From contig CP014771.1 in assembly GCA_001596155.1 (NCBI GenBank), forward strand, positions 3,410,001 to 3,474,000: a DNA stretch of 64,000 nucleotides, in the 5' to 3' direction. Below, in pieces: positions 52,911 through 62,348 of this stretch (within the stretch, counting starts at the first letter, position 1; each line of letters opens with the position of its first letter). This stretch comes from Hymenobacter psoromatis (GTDB lineage Bacteria; Bacteroidota; Bacteroidia; Cytophagales; Hymenobacteraceae). The position numbers were made by a program, and so were the translations under genes. The notes under the pieces were generated by a model. That model had not been told where the DNA came from. It was given only the letters and a program-made list of their open reading frames with translations, and ran no database searches.

Positions 52911-52938
52911 TCGTAGCAGAAAAGCGGTTCAAGTAGTT

Positions 52939-53100
52939 GAAGCTGTTTAGGAAGTCGGCCTTGCGGCGGGCTGCCGGCTTTTTTTGCCGGCTGTCCGCTC
53001 GTCGTGTGCGCCATTCGTTCTTTCAGCGAGCGGACAGCCGGCAAAAAAAAGCCAGCAGCCCGCCGCGAATGCTGCATACCTGCACTTCCTAAACAGCTTC
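52939..53100. repeat. long imperfect palindrome (about 160 bp)
   Basis: The outer arms gaagctgtttaggaagt / acttcctaaacagcttc and long inner arms (gcggcgggctgccggc... and cgagcggacagccggc...) can form an extended hairpin with T and A runs in the stem. Between the divergent MscS and DUF2079 genes. Confidence 0.75.
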
Positions 53101-53140
53101 GTTAAGACAAAAGTAGTAACTGATATTACGCAACATGCGC

Positions 53141-53173
53141 GCAATGACAACCGTCTTTTGCGTAAGTCGTAAG
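53141..53173. repeat. 33-bp repeat shared with 6779-6811
   Basis: The stretch gcaatgacaaccgtcttttg and the following cgtaagtcgtaag match 6779-6811 with two differences. Confidence 0.6.
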
Positions 53174-53187
53174 AGCGTAGGTTTTAG

Positions 53188-54717
53188 ATGCTACTCGTGC
53201 TTTCCACCTGGCCAGCAAAATACTGGCGCTCGGCGCTGCTGCTCGTTTTCGGCTTGATTTACAGCCTGATTTCGCTGGTCAATCAGTGGAACTTCCGCAC
53301 GGCGGCCCTCGACCTGGGCTTCACGGCGCAGGCCGTGGCCGATTTTGCCCACCTGCGGGCTCCGCGCGTGACGCTGCTGCTCGATGCCCCGCCCACCAGC
53401 TTCCTGGCCAACCACTTCAGCCTCACGCCCGCGCTGGCCGCGCCGCTCTACTACCTGGTGGGTGGGGCCTGGGCGCTGCTGCTGCTGCAAATTGGGGCGG
53501 TGCTACTGGGGCTGCTGGGCACCTGGCACTACGCCCGCGCCCAGGGGGGTAGCCCCCGCGCCGCCAACTGGGCCCTGGCGCTGCTAGGCTGCCAATGGGG
53601 CGTGTATTCCGCGTTTAGCTTTGATTATCACGACAATGTGCTGGGCGCGATGGCCCTGCCCTGGCTGGCGCTGTGGGTGGCGCAGGGCAGGGGGGGTAGG
53701 GCGGCGCTGGCTGCGCTGTTCATCCTGGTGAGCAAAGAAAACCTGGCGCTGTGGCTGGTGTGCGTGCTGCTGGGCCTGGCCTGGCAGCACCGGGCGCACC
53801 GGGCGCGGGTGGGCTGGCTGGTCCTGGGCGCGGTGGCATCACTGGCTTACTACCAGGTTATTACGCGCTACGTGATGCCGGCTCTTGATACCACGCACCG
53901 GCCCTTTACCCAGCTGGTGCGCTATGCCTGGTTGGGGCCGTCGCTGCCGGCGGTGCTGGCCAACGTGCTCACGCACCCGGCGCGGCTGTGGGCGGTGTTG
54001 TTTCAAAACACCCTGCCCGATGCCAGCTACGACTACATCAAGCTGGAAACCTGGGGTGCCGTGCTGGTGTCGGGCGGCTGGGCGCTGTGGCGCCGGCCCT
54101 GGTACGTGCTCATGCTGCTGCCCATTCTGGCCCAGAAGCTCTTGGCCAACGACTACGGCTTTTGGGGCATTAATGGGCAGTATTCCATCGAGTTCGCGCC
54201 CGTGCTCACGCTGGCCGTGGTCGATGCGCTGCGGGGGGGTAGGGCCGCCGGGGCCGGCTTCCGGCGCCGGGCGTGGGTGGCGGCGCTGGCGGGCGCGGCC
54301 GTCTTCACGGTGGTCACGCTCTACACCCGCCGCAGCCAGTGGTACGACCGGGCCACCGGCAACTTCCTCATCGGCAGCCACTACCGCAGTCCCTACCCCA
54401 ACCGCGCTGGCCTATACGCGGCCCTGGCGCGGGTGCCCGCCGGCGTGCCGCTGAGCGCGTCTTCCAGCTTGGTGCCGCACCTGCTCGACCGGCGCGACGT
54501 GTTTTTGTTTCCTGTGTTGCGCACGGCCCGGCTGGTGGCCCTGCTGCGCGAGCCCGACGAGCACGCCGCCTGGCCGCTCTCGCAGGCCCAGGCCCGGCAG
54601 GCCGTGGCCGCGCTGCGCGCCCGCCCCAGCTATCGCGTGCTCTACGAAGATGCCCAGCTGGTGCTGCTGGCCCGCCCCGCCCCGCCCGCCGATTCGGCCG
54701 AAGTGTGGCGGCCCTAG
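53188..54717 (+). CDS. DUF2079 polytopic membrane protein
   Basis: 509 aa with about 10-12 TM helices. DUF2079 features are LDLGFTAQAVADF (about 40-52), FLANHFSLTPALAAPLYYL (about 70-88) and FSFDYHDNVLGAMALP (about 148-163). The family has a GT-C-like membrane topology, and a glycosyltransferase-type role has been proposed but not shown. Recurrent GGGGGTAGGG motifs are translated in frame three times (QGGSP, RGGRA twice), in loops between helices. Confidence 0.88.
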   Translation: MLLVLSTWPAKYWRSALLLVFGLIYSLISLVNQWNFRTAALDLGFTAQAVADFAHLRAPRVTLLLDAPPTSFLANHFSLTPALAAPLYYLVGGAWALLLLQIGAVLLGLLGTWHYARAQGGSPRAANWALALLGCQWGVYSAFSFDYHDNVLGAMALPWLALWVAQGRGGRAALAALFILVSKENLALWLVCVLLGLAWQHRAHRARVGWLVLGAVASLAYYQVITRYVMPALDTTHRPFTQLVRYAWLGPSLPAVLANVLTHPARLWAVLFQNTLPDASYDYIKLETWGAVLVSGGWALWRRPWYVLMLLPILAQKLLANDYGFWGINGQYSIEFAPVLTLAVVDALRGGRAAGAGFRRRAWVAALAGAAVFTVVTLYTRRSQWYDRATGNFLIGSHYRSPYPNRAGLYAALARVPAGVPLSASSSLVPHLLDRRDVFLFPVLRTARLVALLREPDEHAAWPLSQAQARQAVAALRARPSYRVLYEDAQLVLLARPAPPADSAEVWRP

Positions 54718-54718
54718 C

Positions 54719-54797
54719 GCCGGCCCTACCCCCCCAGCCCGAGGCCTTGGTAGAAGTGCGCCAGCAGCAGCGTGGCCCCCACGCTACTCCCGCCGCG
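54719..54797 (-). pseudogene. possible 3' remnant of an unidentified gene
   Basis: Directly after the Uma2 stop, in the same minus-strand frame, 25 codons read RGGSSVGATLLLAHFYQGLG and end in GG-TAG within a CCCTACCCCCC motif. It looks protein-coding but has no start. It could be the tail of a lost gene or chance. Confidence 0.3.
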
Positions 54798-55418
54798 CTA
54801 AGCCAGCGGCAGCTCCGGCTCGCTGGAAACCAGCGCCACGCCCTCGTACACGGTGGCCAGCGGCAGCTGGCAGTCCAGCGCCTCCAGGTCGAGCACGGCG
54901 CTCAGCTCGCGGGTTTCGGTCAGCACCCAGCGGCCGCGCTCGTCCAGTGAGTACAGCTCGGCGTGTACGGCCTGGGAGCTGAGTAGCAGGTAGTGCCGCA
55001 GGCTGGGAATTTGCCGATAGAGCATGAATTTCTCGCCCCGGTCCTTGTCCTGGGTAGAAGCCGAAAGTACTTCGGCGATGAATACCGGATTGAGCAGCGA
55101 TTGCGGCCGACCCTTGTCGGAAAATTCCGGACCACAAGCTACTACTGTATCGGGATATAGGTAGCCAGCTTGGCTTTTGGTTTGTACCCGCTGGTCACCC
55201 ATGTAGCCTTTGCAGCCGCGGCGGCGCAAGTGCGGCCCTAGTACCTGATTGAAGTTGTAATTAATTTCATTATGCACAGGCTCGGCCCCGGCCATCGCCC
55301 GGATTTCGCCGTCGAAATACTCGTGCTTGTACTCCGCCTCGCGCTCCAGGCGCAGGTAGTCGGCGGGCGACACGCGGGCGGGCGCGTCAGATGGGGGTTG
55401 GAAAGCGGGCAGTCCCAT
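54798..55418 (-). CDS. Uma2 family (DUF820) putative endonuclease
   Basis: 206 aa. Uma2 proteins have a PD-(D/E)xK fold. Seen are the N-terminal YLRLEREAEYKHEYFDGEI, the catalytic-type YLYPDTVVACGPEF (D in the P-D-x-x-V strand) and FIAEVLSAST with E, then DKGEKF-type RGEKFMLYRQIPSLRHYLL. The family is greatly expanded in Cyanobacteria, Deinococcus and some Bacteroidota; its function is unknown. No partner gene. Confidence 0.9.
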   Translation of the reverse strand: MGLPAFQPPSDAPARVSPADYLRLEREAEYKHEYFDGEIRAMAGAEPVHNEINYNFNQVLGPHLRRRGCKGYMGDQRVQTKSQAGYLYPDTVVACGPEFSDKGRPQSLLNPVFIAEVLSASTQDKDRGEKFMLYRQIPSLRHYLLLSSQAVHAELYSLDERGRWVLTETRELSAVLDLEALDCQLPLATVYEGVALVSSEPELPLA

Positions 55419-55494
55419 AAAAGCAGGCGGGCTAAGAGCGAAGAATGCAAGTTATTCAAAAGTACGCCCTACCCCCCAACCCCGTTCAGAGCCT

Positions 55495-55502
55495 TACCTT
55501 TG
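55495..55502 (+). promoter_or_regulatory. -7 promoter box for the nucleotide-sugar cluster
   Basis: TACCTTTG fits TAnnTTTG, 24 bases before the GTG start of the acetyltransferase that opens the 55.5-62.2 kb cluster. Confidence 0.5.
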
Positions 55503-55526
55503 CGGCTGCCTATCTAGTTTGCTCTC

Positions 55527-56144
55527 GTGGCCGAACCCGCTGCCGATTTCTACGCCCACCCCACCGCCGTGCTCGACGCGGGCTGCCGCGTGGGGGCCGG
55601 CAGCCGCATCTGGCACTTTTGCCACCTGGCGGCGGGCGCGGTGCTGGGCGAAAACTGCTCGCTGGGCCAAAACGTGTTCGTGGCCGACGGCGTGACGCTG
55701 GGCCGCAACGTGAAGGTGCAGAACAACGTGAGCCTCTACGAAGGGGTGACGTGCGAAGACGACGTGTTCCTGGGTCCTTCCGTGGTCTTTACCAACGTGC
55801 GCAACCCGCGCAGCGCCGTGCCGCGGCGCGGCGAAGGCCACTACCAGCCTACCTACCTGGAGCGCGGCGTCAGCATCGGGGCCAATGCCACGCTGGTGTG
55901 CGGGGTGCGCCTGGGGCGCTACGCCTTCGTGGGCGCGGGCAGCGTGGTCACCAAAGACGTGCCGGATTTTGCGCTGGTATATGGCAATCCTGCCCGGCCG
56001 CACGGCTGGCTCAGCGCCCACGGCGAGCACCTGCGCTTCGACGCGGCCGGCCGCGCCACCTGCCCCGCCAGCCAGGAAGTGTATCAATTAAGTGCCAATA
56101 AAAAATCAGTAGCGGTTATGAATGCTGAAACGAGCGTTGCATAA
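55527..56144 (+). CDS. hexapeptide-repeat N-acetyltransferase (WbpD/WlbB-like)
   Basis: 205 aa with a left-handed beta-helix built of hexapeptide repeats (AVLDAGCRVGAGSRIWHFCH, AVLGENCSLGQNVFV, VTLGRNVKVQNNVSLYEGV, VSIGANATLVCGVRLGRYAFVGAGSVV). It is the form of the acetyltransferases that N-acetylate UDP-3-amino-uronic acids in O-antigen synthesis. The GTG start is used because the repeats begin soon after and no ATG is near. First gene of the cluster and preceded by a good -7 box. The matching aminotransferase and oxidoreductase are not in the window. Confidence 0.88.
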   Translation: MAEPAADFYAHPTAVLDAGCRVGAGSRIWHFCHLAAGAVLGENCSLGQNVFVADGVTLGRNVKVQNNVSLYEGVTCEDDVFLGPSVVFTNVRNPRSAVPRRGEGHYQPTYLERGVSIGANATLVCGVRLGRYAFVGAGSVVTKDVPDFALVYGNPARPHGWLSAHGEHLRFDAAGRATCPASQEVYQLSANKKSVAVMNAETSVA

Positions 56145-56149
56145 GTCAC

Positions 56150-56193
56150 TCGTTATCAATTCATAATTCATAATTATCAATTCATAATTAAAC
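56150..56193. repeat. AATTCATAATT tandem repeat
   Basis: Three near-copies of tcaattcataatt immediately before the GTG start of the dehydrogenase. Confidence 0.6.
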
Positions 56194-56196
56194 GAA

Positions 56197-57498
56197 GTGT
56201 ACGACGAACTCCTCCGCAAAGAAGCCAAGCTGGCCGTGATTGGCCTCGGCTACGTGGGCCTGCCCATCGCCCTCGAATTTGCCAAGCAACTCTCGGTTAT
56301 CGGCTTCGATATCAACGCGGGCCGCGTGGAGATGATGCGCAACCACCAGGACCCCAGCGGCGAGCTGGACAGCGCCGCCTTCGATGGCTGCGACATCGCC
56401 TTCACCGACTCGCTCGATGTGCTGCGCGAGGCGCGCTTCTTCATCGTGGCCGTCCCTACCCCCATCGACGAGCACGCCCAGCCCGACCTCAAGCCGCTGC
56501 TCAGCGCGTCGATGTCGGTGGGTAAGGTCTTGAAAAAAGGGGATTACGTGGTGTTTGAGAGCACCGTGTATCCCGGCTGCACCGAGGAAGACTGCATCCC
56601 GGTGATGGAGAAACAGTCGGGCCTGAGCTTCGCCCACGGCGATTTCAAGGTCGGCTACTCGCCCGAGCGCATCAACCCCGGCGACAAGGAGCACACCCTG
56701 CGCCGCATCGTGAAGGTGGTGAGCGGCTGCGACGCCGAAAGCCTCGACACCGTGGCCAAAGTCTATGAGCTGGTGGTGGATGCCGGCGTGCATCGCGCCA
56801 GCAGCATCCGGGTGGCCGAGGCCGCCAAGATTATCGAGAACACGCAGCGCGACGTCAACATCGCGCTCATGAACGAGCTGTCGATGATTTTCGACCGCAT
56901 GAATATCAACACCTACGAGGTGCTGGAAGCGGCCGGCACCAAGTGGAATTTCCTGAAATTCTCGCCCGGCCTGGTGGGCGGCCACTGCATCGGCGTGGAC
57001 CCGTACTACCTGACTTACAAGGCCAAAGAGCTGGGCTACGACGCGAAAGTCATTCTCTCGGGCCGCACCACCAACGATAACATGGGGGCCTATATCGCCC
57101 GCAAAACGGTGCAGATGATGATTAAGCGCGGCAAGGACGTGGCCAAAAGCCGCGTGCTGGTGATGGGCGCTACCTTCAAGGAAAACGTGGAGGACATCCG
57201 CAATTCTAAAGTGGCGGACGTGATTCAGGAGCTGAAAAACTTCTCCGTGAACGTGGACATCGTGGACCCGCACGCCAGCTCCGACGAGCTGCACCACGAA
57301 TACGGCTTCCGCCTCACCGACGCGGACAAGATTCGCGACGACTATGATGCCGTTATCGTGGCCGTGAGCCACAAGCCTTATCTCAACAAAGACGAAGCGT
57401 ACTTTCAGTCCATCACGGCCAGCAACGCCGTACTGGTCGATATCAAAGGCCTGTACCGCGCCAAGCCGATGGAGGACTTGCACTATTGGAGCTTGTAA
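56197..57498 (+). CDS. UDP-N-acetyl-hexosamine 6-dehydrogenase (TviB/WbpO-like)
   Basis: A 433-aa nucleotide-sugar dehydrogenase oxidising a UDP-HexNAc to the uronic acid with two NAD+. NAD motif GLGYVGLP (about 16-23), VPTPIDEHAQPDL, STVYPGCTEEDC, and catalytic C264 in GGHCIGVDPYYL. Similarity in layout is to the Vi-antigen enzyme TviB and WbpO. A WbpP/TviC-like 4-epimerase lies four genes downstream, so UDP-GalNAcA formation is plausible. GTG start. Confidence 0.92.
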   Translation: MYDELLRKEAKLAVIGLGYVGLPIALEFAKQLSVIGFDINAGRVEMMRNHQDPSGELDSAAFDGCDIAFTDSLDVLREARFFIVAVPTPIDEHAQPDLKPLLSASMSVGKVLKKGDYVVFESTVYPGCTEEDCIPVMEKQSGLSFAHGDFKVGYSPERINPGDKEHTLRRIVKVVSGCDAESLDTVAKVYELVVDAGVHRASSIRVAEAAKIIENTQRDVNIALMNELSMIFDRMNINTYEVLEAAGTKWNFLKFSPGLVGGHCIGVDPYYLTYKAKELGYDAKVILSGRTTNDNMGAYIARKTVQMMIKRGKDVAKSRVLVMGATFKENVEDIRNSKVADVIQELKNFSVNVDIVDPHASSDELHHEYGFRLTDADKIRDDYDAVIVAVSHKPYLNKDEAYFQSITASNAVLVDIKGLYRAKPMEDLHYWSL

Positions 57499-57502
57499 TC
57501 AA

Positions 57503-57578
57503 TGGGTGAGTAAGGAAATGGATGAATAAGCTACCCCTTCGCCCGCGCCCATTCAATTATTCACCCATTCACCCATTG
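57503..57578. repeat. TTCACCCATTC hairpin repeat, copy 1 (before galE)
   Basis: Left part gagtaaggaaatggatgaat, core agctaccccttcgcccgcgc, and right part with ttcacccattcacccattg. The same core and right side occur before rfbB. Ends 3 bases before the galE ATG. Confidence 0.8.
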
Positions 57579-57581
57579 ATT

Positions 57582-58604
57582 ATGAAGATTCTCGTTACCG
57601 GCGGAGCCGGCTACATTGGCTCCCACACCGTGGTGGAGCTGGTCCAGGCGGGCTACGAGCCCGTGATTGTGGATAATTTCAGCAACTCGGAAACGTCGGT
57701 GCTCGACGGGTTGCGGGCCATTTTGGGGCACGATGTGCCTTGCCACCGCATCGACTGCGGCAACGCCGAGGCGCTGCATCAGGTCTTCAAAGCGGAAGGT
57801 AACATTCAGGCCGTCATTCACTTCGCGGCTTTCAAGGCGGTGGGCGAGTCGGTGCAGAAGCCGCTGGCGTATTTTGAGAATAATGTGGGCTCGCTGCTGA
57901 CCTTGCTGGAAGTGATGAAGGACGAGGGGGTAGCAAACCTGGTGTTCTCGTCGTCGTGCACCGTGTATGGCATCCCCGACGCGCTACCCGTGACGGAGGC
58001 TACCCCCACCAAGCCGGCCAGCTCGCCCTACGGCCGCACCAAGCAGATGTGCGAGGATATCGTGCACGACGTGTCGGCCGCGGCTGATAATCAGCTGCAT
58101 ACTATTCTGTTGCGCTACTTCAACCCCATCGGGGCGCACGAGTCGGCCAAAATCGGGGAGCTGCCGCTGGGCACGCCCAACAACCTGGTGCCGTTCATCA
58201 CCCAAACGGCGGCCGGCATCCGCGAGAAGCTCACCATTTTCGGCAACGACTACGACACGCCCGATGGCACCAACGTCCGCGACTACATCCACGTCGTGGA
58301 TTTGGCCAAAGCGCACATCGCGGCCGTGAAGCGCTTGCTCGACCGCAAAGCCAGCGACGTGGTAGAAACCTTCAACGTGGGCACCGGCCACGGCAACTCG
58401 GTGCTCGAAGTCGTGAAAACCTTCGAGGAAGCCAGCGGCCAGAAGCTGAACTACAGCATCGGCCCGCGCCGCCCCGGCGACGTGCCCGCCATCTATGCCG
58501 ACGCCACCAAGGCCGCCGAGGTGCTGGGCTTCAAAACCACTACTTCCCTGCGCGACTCGCTGGCCAGCGCCTGGAAATGGCAGGTTGCGCTGGACAATAG
58601 GTAA
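57582..58604 (+). CDS. galE: UDP-glucose 4-epimerase
   Basis: 340-aa extended SDR interconverting UDP-Glc and UDP-Gal. NAD motif GGAGYIG (7-13), FAAFKAVGES (81-90), catalytic Y150-x3-K154 in SPYGRTK, LLRYFNPIGAHES, and NVGTGHGNSVLEV. The ATG at 57582 gives the family start; codons upstream are translated repeat sequence. Third gene of the sugar-nucleotide cluster. Confidence 0.95.
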   Translation: MKILVTGGAGYIGSHTVVELVQAGYEPVIVDNFSNSETSVLDGLRAILGHDVPCHRIDCGNAEALHQVFKAEGNIQAVIHFAAFKAVGESVQKPLAYFENNVGSLLTLLEVMKDEGVANLVFSSSCTVYGIPDALPVTEATPTKPASSPYGRTKQMCEDIVHDVSAAADNQLHTILLRYFNPIGAHESAKIGELPLGTPNNLVPFITQTAAGIREKLTIFGNDYDTPDGTNVRDYIHVVDLAKAHIAAVKRLLDRKASDVVETFNVGTGHGNSVLEVVKTFEEASGQKLNYSIGPRRPGDVPAIYADATKAAEVLGFKTTTSLRDSLASAWKWQVALDNR

Positions 58605-58699
58605 ATGAGTGAATGGGTGGTTGGGTGAATGAGCTATCGCTTCGCCCGCGCCCAGTCGTTCATTCACCCATTCGCCCATTCACTCATTCACCCATTGCT
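58605..58699. repeat. TTCACCCATTC hairpin repeat, copy 2 (before rfbB)
   Basis: Left part gagtgaatgggtggttgggt with complementary right-hand copies of ttcattcacccattc around the core agctatcgcttcgcccgcgc. Begins one base after the galE stop and ends 3 bases before rfbB. Confidence 0.8.
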
Positions 58700-58702
58700 A
58701 AT

Positions 58703-59758
58703 ATGAAACTCCTTATCACCGGCGGGGCCGGCTTCATCGGCTCGCACGTGGTGCGCCTGTTCGTGACCAAGTACCCCGACTACCAGATTCTGAACCTCGA
58801 CGCCCTCACCTACGCCGGCAACCTGGAGAACCTGCGCGACATCGAAAAAGCGCCGAACTACCGGTTTATAAAGGGCGACATTGCCGACCAGGCGTTCGTG
58901 GACCAGCTTTTTGCCCACGAGGAGCCCGATGCTGTGATTCACCTCGCCGCCGAAAGCCACGTGGACCGCAGCATCACCGACCCAATGGCGTTTGTGAAAA
59001 CCAACGTGATTGGCACCGTTAATCTGCTGAACGCGGCTAAGAACCTGTGGAAGCCCAAAGGCTTTGAGAATCACCTGTTCTACCACGTCAGCACGGATGA
59101 GGTATATGGCTCACTGGATTTCGGCCCCGAAATGTTTACCGAGGAAACGGCCTACGACCCGCGCTCGCCCTACTCGGCCTCCAAGGCCGCGTCGGACCAC
59201 TTTGTGCGGGCCTGGCACCACACCTACGGCCTGCCCATTAAGCTCAGCAATTGCTCGAACAACTACGGCCCGAACCACTTCCCCGAAAAGTTGATTCCGC
59301 TGGCTATTCACCGCCTGCGCACTGGCCAGAAAGTACCCGTGTATGGCAAAGGTGAGAACGTGCGCGACTGGCTTTTCGTGAAGGACCACGCCACGGCCAT
59401 CGACGCGGTTTTCCACCAGGGCAAGCTGGGCGATACCTATAACATCGGCGGCGTGAACGAGTGGCAGAACCTCAAGCTCATCGAGCTGCTCTGCGACGTG
59501 GTGGACGAAAAAACCGGCCAGCCCGCCGGCACCTCACGCCAGCTCATCACCTTCGTCACGGACCGCGCTGGCCACGATATGCGCTACGCCATCGACAGCA
59601 GCAAAATCATGCGCGAGTTGGGCTGGGAGCCCAGCGTCACCTTCGAGCAGGGCCTGAGCCAGACCGTGGACTGGTACCTTGCCAACCAGGAGTGGCTGGA
59701 CAGCGTGACCAGCGGCGCGTACCAGGACTATAATACCAAGCAGTACGCGGGCCGGTAA
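58703..59758 (+). CDS. rfbB: dTDP-glucose 4,6-dehydratase
   Basis: 351 aa. Extended SDR forming dTDP-4-keto-6-deoxyglucose. GGAGFIGSHVVRLFV, LDALTYAGNLENL, HLAAESHVDRSI, the S-T-D-E-V-Y-G catalytic loop, PYSASKAASDHFVRAW and SNNYGPNHFPEKLIPL are all diagnostic of RmlB. The ATG at 58703 lies right after a hairpin repeat shared with galE. Works with rfbA at 61.4 kb and rfbC at 6.2 kb. Confidence 0.97.
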   Translation: MKLLITGGAGFIGSHVVRLFVTKYPDYQILNLDALTYAGNLENLRDIEKAPNYRFIKGDIADQAFVDQLFAHEEPDAVIHLAAESHVDRSITDPMAFVKTNVIGTVNLLNAAKNLWKPKGFENHLFYHVSTDEVYGSLDFGPEMFTEETAYDPRSPYSASKAASDHFVRAWHHTYGLPIKLSNCSNNYGPNHFPEKLIPLAIHRLRTGQKVPVYGKGENVRDWLFVKDHATAIDAVFHQGKLGDTYNIGGVNEWQNLKLIELLCDVVDEKTGQPAGTSRQLITFVTDRAGHDMRYAIDSSKIMRELGWEPSVTFEQGLSQTVDWYLANQEWLDSVTSGAYQDYNTKQYAGR

Positions 59759-59839
59759 AGTTACTTGTCCTTGCGAGCGCAGCCAGGCAAAAACAATGTG
59801 GCCAATAGCTGTCAGTCAACACCATAAATTTCCTTTGTA

Positions 59840-60160
59840 ATGACCACAGAAGAAATAACGCTACTGCAACAGCAGCCGGCCTACATTATTAAGATGCGGG
59901 CTAAGCCCGGCGCTGGCGACCGGCTGCTTGAATTAGCCACAAGCGGTATGTATAAGTCAGGGGCTTCTAACCGATTCATTATACTGCGGGAAGACGAAGA
60001 CCCGGACGTGCTGTGGAATATAGAAGTGTTTACCTCAGCGGCAGCGAAGGTGGGGTACGAGAATGGCCCCCTCGCAGATGAGCTTCGGGATGAAATCCTA
60101 AACCTGCTGGCGGAGCCGCCAATGCGTATTTCAGCGCATCCTTACGCAGCCGCTCCGTAA
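59840..60160 (+). CDS. antibiotic biosynthesis monooxygenase (ABM) domain protein
   Basis: A 106-aa dimeric alpha/beta-barrel (ferredoxin-like) domain with the ABM pattern YIIKMRAKPGAGDRLLELA at the N-terminus and NRFIILREDEDPDVLWNIEVF in the middle. Family members act on quinones, heme or other small molecules. It is unrelated to sugar metabolism and interrupts the polysaccharide cluster. Slightly lower GC than neighbours. Confidence 0.85.
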   Translation: MTTEEITLLQQQPAYIIKMRAKPGAGDRLLELATSGMYKSGASNRFIILREDEDPDVLWNIEVFTSAAAKVGYENGPLADELRDEILNLLAEPPMRISAHPYAAAP

Positions 60161-60221
60161 AACCCCGTGCTTTTTCTTTAAATACAGTTGCGTTATAAAT
60201 CTCTTAACACGCATTCAAAAA

Positions 60222-61229
<1,008 letters not shown>

Positions 61230-61230
61230 A

Positions 61231-61350
61231 AAGAACGTCGTGCTGAACGCAGTGAAGCATCTCTACCGCGTAAGTAATTTTTAACGATTGAATTACTTAC
61301 GCGGTAGAGATGCTTCGGCAGGCGGACGCCAGATAAGCATGACGTTCTTT
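61231..61350. repeat. REP-like hairpin (AACGTCGTGCTGAAC family)
   Basis: Outer arms aagaacgtcgtgctgaacgc / gcatgacgttctt and inner arms gcatctctaccgcgtaag / cttacgcggtagagatgc. Lies between the epimerase and rfbA. Confidence 0.8.
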
Positions 61351-61370
61351 CACCAACAATTAACTATCCT

Positions 61371-62249
61371 ATGAAAGGTATTATTCTCGCCGGCGGCTCC
61401 GGCACCCGTTTGCACCCGCTCACGCTCGCTGTCTCGAAGCAGTTGATGCCCGTTTACGACAAGCCGATGATTTACTACCCCCTGTCGATTTTGATGATGG
61501 CGGGCATTCGGGAAATTCTCATCATCACTACCCCCCACGACCAGGAGCAATTCAAAAAGCTGCTCGGCGATGGCAAAAACCTGGGCTGCAACTTCCAGTA
61601 CGTGGTGCAGGAATTGCCCAACGGCCTGGCCCAAGCCTTCGTGCTGGGTGCCGACTTCATCGGCCAGGATAAAGTAGCCTTGGTATTGGGCGACAACATC
61701 TTCCACGGCGAAGGCATGGAAGAGCTGCTTAAGGCCAATAACGACCCCGAGGGGGGGGTAGTGTACGCCTACCACGTCCACGACCCCGAGCGCTACGGCG
61801 TAGTCGAGTTCGACGAGAACAAGGTGGCCCTCAGCATTGAAGAAAAGCCCACGAGCCCCAAGAGCAACTACGCCGTGCCGGGGCTGTATTTCTATGATAA
61901 TGACGTGGTTGAAATCGCTAAAAACCTGGAGCCCAGCCCGCGCGGCGAGTACGAAATCACGGACGTAAACCGCGAGTACCTGCGCCGCGGCAAGCTGAAA
62001 GTAGGCATCCTGGGCCGCGGCACGGCCTGGCTCGACACCGGCACCTTCGAGAGCCTGATGCAGGCCGGCGAATTCGTGCGGGTGCTGGAGCAGCGCCAGG
62101 GCCTCAAGGTCGGCTCCATTGAGGAAGCCGCTTTCCGCCAGGGCTTTATCGACGCCGACCAGCTTCGCACCATTGCCGCACCCCTGCGCAAGAGCGGCTA
62201 CGGCGACTACTTGCTGAACCTGCCCGACCAACTGGTAATGGGGGGGTAG
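61371..62249 (+). CDS. rfbA: glucose-1-phosphate thymidylyltransferase
   Basis: 292-aa RmlA. It joins Glc-1-P and dTTP to dTDP-glucose, the first step of the dTDP-sugar pathway. [20 protein letters not shown] (8-27) is the nucleotide-binding signature, with [40 protein letters not shown] and [15 protein letters not shown]. The last codons (VMGG-TAG) lie in a GGGGGGGTAGGG motif. Final gene of the cluster; a perfect hairpin terminator follows. Confidence 0.97.
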   Translation: MKGIILAGGSGTRLHPLTLAVSKQLMPVYDKPMIYYPLSILMMAGIREILIITTPHDQEQFKKLLGDGKNLGCNFQYVVQELPNGLAQAFVLGADFIGQDKVALVLGDNIFHGEGMEELLKANNDPEGGVVYAYHVHDPERYGVVEFDENKVALSIEEKPTSPKSNYAVPGLYFYDNDVVEIAKNLEPSPRGEYEITDVNREYLRRGKLKVGILGRGTAWLDTGTFESLMQAGEFVRVLEQRQGLKVGSIEEAAFRQGFIDADQLRTIAAPLRKSGYGDYLLNLPDQLVMGG

Positions 62250-62272
62250 GGCCTGCTATTTTATAGTTAACA

Positions 62273-62328
62273 CCATGAGGCCCAACAGTCCGCTCCTGCG
62301 TGCAGGAGCGGACTGTTGGGCCTCATGG
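62273..62328. terminator. perfect hairpin terminator after rfbA
   Basis: 26-base perfect arms (beginning ccatgaggcccaacagtccg) around a 4-base loop, between the convergent rfbA and SDR genes. No T run, so it may act as a barrier for both strands. Confidence 0.7.
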
Positions 62329-62348
62329 CGTTGATTTCTGCCTCCTGC

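Noticed and set aside
56188..57483. 431-codon minus-strand frame opposite the UDP-sugar dehydrogenase
   Set aside because: Shadow frame; the plus strand carries the full set of dehydrogenase motifs.
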